Virus record (IMG/VR): IMGVR_UViG_3300046660_000208
Location: 1-61,086 of that record
Length of the DNA: 61,086 bases
Direction: 5' to 3' (one strand)
Source: a virus
Both the position numbers and the translations under genes were made by a program. Within the stretch, counting starts at the first letter, position 1. Every line of letters begins with the position of its first letter. The notes below the pieces were generated by a model, which made no database searches, had not been told where the DNA came from, and saw only the letters and a list, made by a program, of their open reading frames with translations. Shown here piece by piece: positions 56,383 to 61,086 of the stretch.

Positions 56383-56397
56383 TTTTAAAAAAGTCAA
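56369..56397 (-). promoter_or_regulatory. promoter for the LamG fibre gene
   Basis: On the - strand CTTGACT, 17 bases, TATAGT. The -10 lies in the 5' arm of the terminator hairpin. Confidence 0.85.
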
Positions 56398-56421
56398 GTT
56401 TTAAATACTTATGTCAAAATT

Positions 56422-56688
56422 TTAATACGCACTAACAGCAGCTTTAGCGCCGCCGCCTGTATTATCAGATTTAATAAATACGTTATTAGAGCCTAGATCG
56501 TTTAGTTTGACTGTCTCGTTACGATTAATCTGGTGCCCCGTCACGTTGGCTAGATCAGTATCAGCTGCTGCTACGGCGTAACGTAGCGGAATGGTCGAAG
56601 TATTCGTGATAACGACTGTAGCTTTCGATGTTGATACTTGGGTCCACGCGCTGTTAGCGAGGGTGAAGTCTGCTGTTAATGCTGCCAT
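56422..56688 (-). CDS. 88-aa beta-sandwich-like virion protein
   Basis: MAALTADFTLANSAWTQVST, then KATVVITNTSTIPLRYAV. Small beta domain between fibre genes, typical of fibre-associated or decoration proteins; no firm family. Confidence 0.55.
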   Translation of the reverse strand: MAALTADFTLANSAWTQVSTSKATVVITNTSTIPLRYAVAAADTDLANVTGHQINRNETVKLNDLGSNNVFIKSDNTGGGAKAAVSAY

Positions 56689-56711
56689 GATATAGTCTCA
56701 CTTTTTAAAGA

Positions 56712-57923
56712 TTAAACAAATTTGTAATAAGGATCAAGGTACGGTACGAAACCAGCTGCTACAACAGCAGCCATATCAGCATGTACCGATGAGCCGGGGT
56801 GAATCTGATCGCTTGGGTACGTGGTATAATCACCAGCTGCGGCGTTCGTGTCGTAATATTGATCTACTAAGCCATCAGCGCCAGCCGCAAGCCAAGTATT
56901 GTAATCAGTTCTGATCGTGTTCTGAGCCCCACTGAAAGTACCACGAGGAATGATTGCCGTGGCATGGATGCGAGGGCGGAAACCGTAAGGTCCTGTCAGG
57001 GTGCGACCATAACCAGCAATATCAGTGAAACGGGCTTGCATCGTTGCAAGTGAAGCACCGGACGCGATATCGTTCGTGCCTAGCTGAATCAGAATATCAG
57101 TTGCGTATTTCCAAACTTGCTTCTGCAACGGCGCATCGGCAATTTCTTGGTTGTTAAGTGAATTAGCGTCAATGGTTTGTTTATGCCAAGGCACAATAAG
57201 GCCATTGACGTTTTGGAACGCACGTGTTAGAAATCCCTGAGTCGTTGAAGTGTTTGTATCATTAAGGTAAGTAGCAATACTATCACCTACAATAACAACG
57301 CTGGCTAATGGAGCATCTGGAATGCCGAGAATCATCATTGGCCATACAGCTGGTCCGCTTCCCGTACCGCTGTTATTTAGCGAGCCATTGCTCATTAATT
57401 GGTTACCGGAAACCGTTCTAAAACCTTGGCTCGACGGGCCGTTTAAGGTAATGACGCTTAAGGAGTCTGTATCGAGTGGTACGGTTCGATAAAATCTGGT
57501 ATAAATTCTTGTGTTTTTAGGAAAAGTTAGACCAGTGATTTCATCGCTTACTAGCATTCCACCAGTGTCTAACGTGGCTGATGTGCTGCCGCCATAATTT
57601 ACACGAATCGTGGTTGAACCTAGTTCAACTGATCTTTGCCATGTGCTGGTCGCGGCTGGCGATGCCGCTTCTAATCCAGAACCGGGCGTGATACGAAACT
57701 GTGCGTCTAAAATTTTAACGCGGGAGCAATTGGCATTACCAATGTCGTGGCCGTTCCTGCCTTGGTTCGCGGTATAGGAGCTAGTCATCTGGACCGGAGC
57801 GCCGTTAGGAACAGAGGTAAAGCTTGCGATTAGCTGATGATTAATCGGCTTAGGTCTGACAATGCCACTGGTGCTAAGATTAGCAACAGCGACATTTCTC
57901 TTTTTAAATCTTGAAATCGGCAT
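56712..57923 (-). CDS. SGNH-hydrolase tail fibre/esterase
   Basis: 403 aa. SGNH catalytic blocks in order: VVIVGDSIATYL (nucleophile Ser, ~residue 214), QLGTNDIASG (block III Asn) and SDQIHPGSSVH (Asp-x-x-His). The N-terminal half is beta-rich and probably attaches to the virion. Such enzymes deacetylate surface polysaccharides such as O-antigen or exopolysaccharide. Confidence 0.85.
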   Translation of the reverse strand: MPISRFKKRNVAVANLSTSGIVRPKPINHQLIASFTSVPNGAPVQMTSSYTANQGRNGHDIGNANCSRVKILDAQFRITPGSGLEAASPAATSTWQRSVELGSTTIRVNYGGSTSATLDTGGMLVSDEITGLTFPKNTRIYTRFYRTVPLDTDSLSVITLNGPSSQGFRTVSGNQLMSNGSLNNSGTGSGPAVWPMMILGIPDAPLASVVIVGDSIATYLNDTNTSTTQGFLTRAFQNVNGLIVPWHKQTIDANSLNNQEIADAPLQKQVWKYATDILIQLGTNDIASGASLATMQARFTDIAGYGRTLTGPYGFRPRIHATAIIPRGTFSGAQNTIRTDYNTWLAAGADGLVDQYYDTNAAAGDYTTYPSDQIHPGSSVHADMAAVVAAGFVPYLDPYYKFV

Positions 57924-57946
57924 TTTATTTATTACTCTCTAAGAAA

Positions 57947-60900
57947 TTAAGCCGTGACAGGAATTGAGATAAAGTAATCTTTAATATCAATGCCACGAGT
58001 TTGACGTAGGATACATCCAACCGTAGTGCCGTTCGTTACCGCGCCAGCGGCACGTGCCACATCACCGTTAGAGTTTACGTAAATAGCTCCACCGGTATAG
58101 GCCGTAGGTGCGGTAGCTGAGTTAAGTAAAACGCGAGTTTCGTTGTTTAACAATGCAGGCTGATCAATAACGACGGCGTCTAGCGCAGTGTTGGCAACGG
58201 ATAGAGTTCCCGTTACCAATAGAGTAGGCATTGGAACGGCTAGTTCGCCAGTTCTAGCGATAGGAGTCGATGTGGCATAAGTCGCGTCATAGGCCAAGTT
58301 AGTAACTGTGCCATCCGTAACTACGATATGAATTCTATCAACGCGGCTGATGAGGCAACCCATATCTTCAGTCTTGACAGTGTAGCTTGGGTTTGTTTCA
58401 CCTTCGATCCAACGGCAGTCATAGCCCAAATGCTCGCTCCAGTTCGCCAATTGAACTACGGGGCGATGACGACGCCACTGATAAGAACGTGTAATCGTTG
58501 CGTTAGGAAATTGAGCAAGAATTACGGACGTGTCAAAATCAGTATCTGTCGCATCAAGGGTTTGACCCACGGCACGCGTTCCAGTAACAACGGCACGTGT
58601 AATGATTGGAGGAGGAGCAACAACTACACCCTTATAGATGAAGTGATCGGACCAAGTAAAGCTCTGCATCGTTCCAGCCGTTGGGACATTAGTGTCGGTA
58701 CGGCGTAACGTAGTTGTTACGTTGTGGAACACGATGCCACGGAAAATACCTGAAGTAGGTCTATCAATGCTGATGCCGTTGGCGCACTTCCAAATCAATT
58801 CATCATGAACCGCAATATCGGCACGATAAGGCTTGCCAGTGAAACCAGAAACCGAAATACCAGAATACGAGTGGGCACGATTAATGTCGTACCAAGTATT
58901 GTCGTAAATTTCGTGGCTCATTGAGCCGCCTTGGTTGTCATACCCACCAATGCCATAACCAAACGAATAGCTATTCATTTTGGCATGGGTGCAGGCGTTA
59001 CGGCAGAATACTTGGAAGTCGCCTTCGTCCGTACCCTTAACGAAGTTATTTCCGTCCATTTTGTTGTCATGGCTGTAGACATAGCTCGCCATATTCGTGA
59101 CAAGGCAGCCTTTACCTGAAGAAGTTTTGACGCTGGCCATGTCGAGGAAGCAGTTACGAGCGATGAAGCCACGGTTCTTAGTCGTGAATCGATCTTCACG
59201 AAGCTGAACCGCGTCACCTTCAGCGGCATAAACCGGCTTGGTGTTGACCGTATCTAGAATGACGCGATCAGTATTATCTAAGTAAATACCATCGGACCAA
59301 ACTCTATCGAGCGTTACGCGTCTCAGCGTAATATCGTTACCGTTCTGGAAGAACAGGCCTTGTGAGTTTTCATTCTTTGCCACGTAGCCGCAAGGATCGA
59401 ACAAGCAGTCTTCAATTAACCAATTGCTACCTTGACGCTGCTGAAGCCCGCGCTGATTTCCAGCAATGTTCAGGTTTCTAATAGTGATATTGCTTAGGCC
59501 TTGAGTACCATCGGTGTATTGGTCGATACCGAAAGTAACGTTCGTACCAATAGTTGGCAGTCCGCCAGTGCCATAAGCATCATACGTTCTGCTCGCACCA
59601 ACGACTAGCTGAGTGGACCAAGAAGAGCCACGCTTTAGCAGGGCTGAGCCCGATGAAGTGATTGAACCAGTTCCGGTTAGGTTTTGCTTCGCCGTGTCAG
59701 GGGTTAGGCCATCGAAGCCGTCATTACCACCGGCAAGATCGTAATACGTGGCAGGGCCAAGAACCGTGGTTGGGGCGGAATAAACCGTGGTAGAGCCAAT
59801 ACCGTTTGTAGCGGTTACAGCGACACGAATTCTCTTGCCCAAGTCACCTGTGACAGGGACGTAGGTCGAAGTCGTTGCACCTGAAATATTGGCCCAATCA
59901 CCAGCATTAAGTGTTGCTTCTTGCTGCATCTGCATCGCGAAAGTCGTTGGCTGGTGATTCCACGAACCAAGCGTAATGTTGTGCGCCACACCAATTCTGT
60001 ACTCAACCGCTGTCAAAGCTGGTAGAGATAGGTTAGCAGGGGCTGAGGTTTGAGCCGCAACGCTTTCAAGCGTGATGCCAGCCGTTGTAACGGTGTGGGT
60101 AAAGCTCGAATTAGAGTAAGTAACTTTAGCTGTGATAGACTTACCGGCATGCTCAGAGCGTGACGTAAATTTATTTTTACCAAGTGCAAGACCTGTATAA
60201 GCGCCCCACGGAACATCGACGTAGCTCTGGCCCGCCGTGGGATCAACGGTGAAGTTGTTCGAGCCCGATCCGATGTTGGTCATGGCAAGTCTTAGACGCA
60301 GAAGATCAGTTCCGGCCCATGGACCAAAATCATTTGTTACAGTCGTTGTAATGACGCCAGTCGTGGCAGGAATAGCAGCGGTTCCCAGCGTTCCATGAAC
60401 CATTTGAACCTCTGAGCCTTGGACCACACCCGCACTATCAACGCGGGCGAGATAGAGTCGAACGCTGACCTGAGAGTTCGGGCTTGAACTTTTAATAGTT
60501 GCGGAATAAAGCTGAGCCCCATCATTCTGACCCGCCGCAGTGGTTCCGCTCAGGTAGTAGTAATCACTTTCAGTGGTAAAAGGTGAGATGGAAGAGGCGT
60601 TCGTGTTTGAACCGCCATACGCGCTGGTGGAAAATCCTCTGGTGTAGTTCTGACCCTGTGGCAACGTTCCGAACGCAGCTGTGGTCTGAGCATAAAATCT
60701 CTTTGGCGATCTTGTGTCGTTGATTTTCACGTTATCGGCCTGCCATTCCCATGCCGTCTCAGCGGCGAAGTTGGTATAAACACCCGGAACGACTGAAATT
60801 TCAGAGCCAATTAGGTTTGTTCCAGATAGTGAAGGAGCCGTGGTTACAGCTGTATCGAGATAAGCAATCGGACCAATAGCGTTCGCGCTGACCCAAGCAG

Positions 60901-61086
60901 AAGTGCCAGCAGTGTTAACCGCTGCGACTTGCGCCGTAATATTGTCAAAGTCGTCGTCGGGCTGAAGAACATAAGTGCTCGCGTTCGCGCCGGGGATGAG
61001 GTAAGAACCACGGAGCCAGCGATACAGGAATGTAGTTGGGTTATTGGCCCAAGTGCCGGGATTTACTGTGAGAGTGCTACCGACAA
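57947..61086 (-). CDS. long beta-helix tail spike (5' end outside window)
   Basis: The frame is open to the window end, giving at least 1045 residues. The visible N-terminal part has Ig-like repeats (LTVNPGTWANNPTTFLYRWL; later MQMQQEATLNAGDWANISGA), then a right-handed beta-helix (~from YYDLAGGNDGFDGLTPDTAK: NITIRNLNIAGNQRG, NDITLRRVTLDRVWSDGIYL, DTVNTKPVYAAEGDAVQL), and a C-terminal Ig-like and capping region. Probably a receptor-binding spike or depolymerase. A GTG at 60730 is internal, not the start. Confidence 0.8.
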   Translation of the reverse strand, partial: VGSTLTVNPGTWANNPTTFLYRWLRGSYLIPGANASTYVLQPDDDFDNITAQVAAVNTAGTSAWVSANAIGPIAYLDTAVTTAPSLSGTNLIGSEISVVPGVYTNFAAETAWEWQADNVKINDTRSPKRFYAQTTAAFGTLPQGQNYTRGFSTSAYGGSNTNASSISPFTTESDYYYLSGTTAAGQNDGAQLYSATIKSSSPNSQVSVRLYLARVDSAGVVQGSEVQMVHGTLGTAAIPATTGVITTTVTNDFGPWAGTDLLRLRLAMTNIGSGSNNFTVDPTAGQSYVDVPWGAYTGLALGKNKFTSRSEHAGKSITAKVTYSNSSFTHTVTTAGITLESVAAQTSAPANLSLPALTAVEYRIGVAHNITLGSWNHQPTTFAMQMQQEATLNAGDWANISGATTSTYVPVTGDLGKRIRVAVTATNGIGSTTVYSAPTTVLGPATYYDLAGGNDGFDGLTPDTAKQNLTGTGSITSSGSALLKRGSSWSTQLVVGASRTYDAYGTGGLPTIGTNVTFGIDQYTDGTQGLSNITIRNLNIAGNQRGLQQRQGSNWLIEDCLFDPCGYVAKNENSQGLFFQNGNDITLRRVTLDRVWSDGIYLDNTDRVILDTVNTKPVYAAEGDAVQLREDRFTTKNRGFIARNCFLDMASVKTSSGKGCLVTNMASYVYSHDNKMDGNNFVKGTDEGDFQVFCRNACTHAKMNSYSFGYGIGGYDNQGGSMSHEIYDNTWYDINRAHSYSGISVSGFTGKPYRADIAVHDELIWKCANGISIDRPTSGIFRGIVFHNVTTTLRRTDTNVPTAGTMQSFTWSDHFIYKGVVVAPPPIITRAVVTGTRAVGQTLDATDTDFDTSVILAQFPNATITRSYQWRRHRPVVQLANWSEHLGYDCRWIEGETNPSYTVKTEDMGCLISRVDRIHIVVTDGTVTNLAYDATYATSTPIARTGELAVPMPTLLVTGTLSVANTALDAVVIDQPALLNNETRVLLNSATAPTAYTGGAIYVNSNGDVARAAGAVTNGTTVGCILRQTRGIDIKDYFISIPVTA

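Noticed and set aside
57947-60730. GTG 60730 as start of the long spike
   Set aside because: The frame stays open with Ig-like protein sequence up to the window edge.

Overview
The window is 61 kb of a tailed-phage genome. No integrase, repressor or partition gene is visible, so the content looks lytic. A long tape measure, tail tube, lambda J/K/L/M-like tip genes and the absence of sheath or baseplate genes indicate a siphovirus. The promoters are mostly CTTGAC(T/A)-17-TATAAT-like, a DUF1127 gene is present, and gene style fits an alphaproteobacterial (Rhizobiales-like) host; the host is an inference. Both outermost genes run off the window, and no terminase is in it.

Positions 1-20345 are almost all + strand and carry replication and nucleotide metabolism: an AAA ATPase, a Thg1-like 3'-5' polymerase, a helix-turn-helix/metallophosphoesterase-like protein, a Nudix hydrolase, a broken DUF4326 gene leading into a DNA methyltransferase, a T7-type family A DNA polymerase, a DnaQ-like exonuclease, a Cas4/RecB-like nuclease, a probable ssDNA-binding protein, a RecD/Dda-like helicase, dNMP kinase, ThyX, MazG-like hydrolase and the NrdI-NrdE-NrdF-NrdH ribonucleotide reductase set. 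Together these make and clean up dNTPs and copy the genome. A bidirectional terminator at 20350 separates this from the - strand half.

Positions 20376-45456 (read right to left) are virion and lysis genes: portal, small acidic protein, SPOR-like peptide, scaffold, major capsid protein, decoration-type proteins, PhoH, connector and tail-completion proteins, a beta-helix protein, a repeat protein, tail tube protein, frameshifted tail chaperones, tape measure, tail-tip proteins, an N-acetylmuramidase endolysin, an Rz/Rz1 spanin pair and a small protein ending like the tape measure C-terminus. Two recoding sites are visible: a classic -1 slip (A AAA AAC) in the chaperones, and a candidate +1 slip (UCC UGA U) at the end of the tail tube gene.

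Positions 45542-52495 (- strand) are a tRNA array of 17 recognisable tRNAs plus three aberrant tRNA-like genes. It is interspersed with small genes: two HNH endonucleases, a von Willebrand A protein, an AdoMet-decarboxylase-like enzyme, DUF1127, a C2H2 zinc-finger peptide, a mini-lipoprotein and several unknowns. It also holds several hundred bases of strongly structured non-coding sequence.

Positions 52549-61086 (- strand) are small unknowns followed by host-recognition proteins: a LamG tail fibre, an SGNH-hydrolase fibre and a long beta-helix spike that continues past the window end.

The strongest candidates for something new are the two palindromic inserts that break DUF4326, the antizyme-like +1 site in the tail tube gene, the aberrant tRNAs next to a Thg1-like enzyme, and the structured leader RNA of the tRNA operon.
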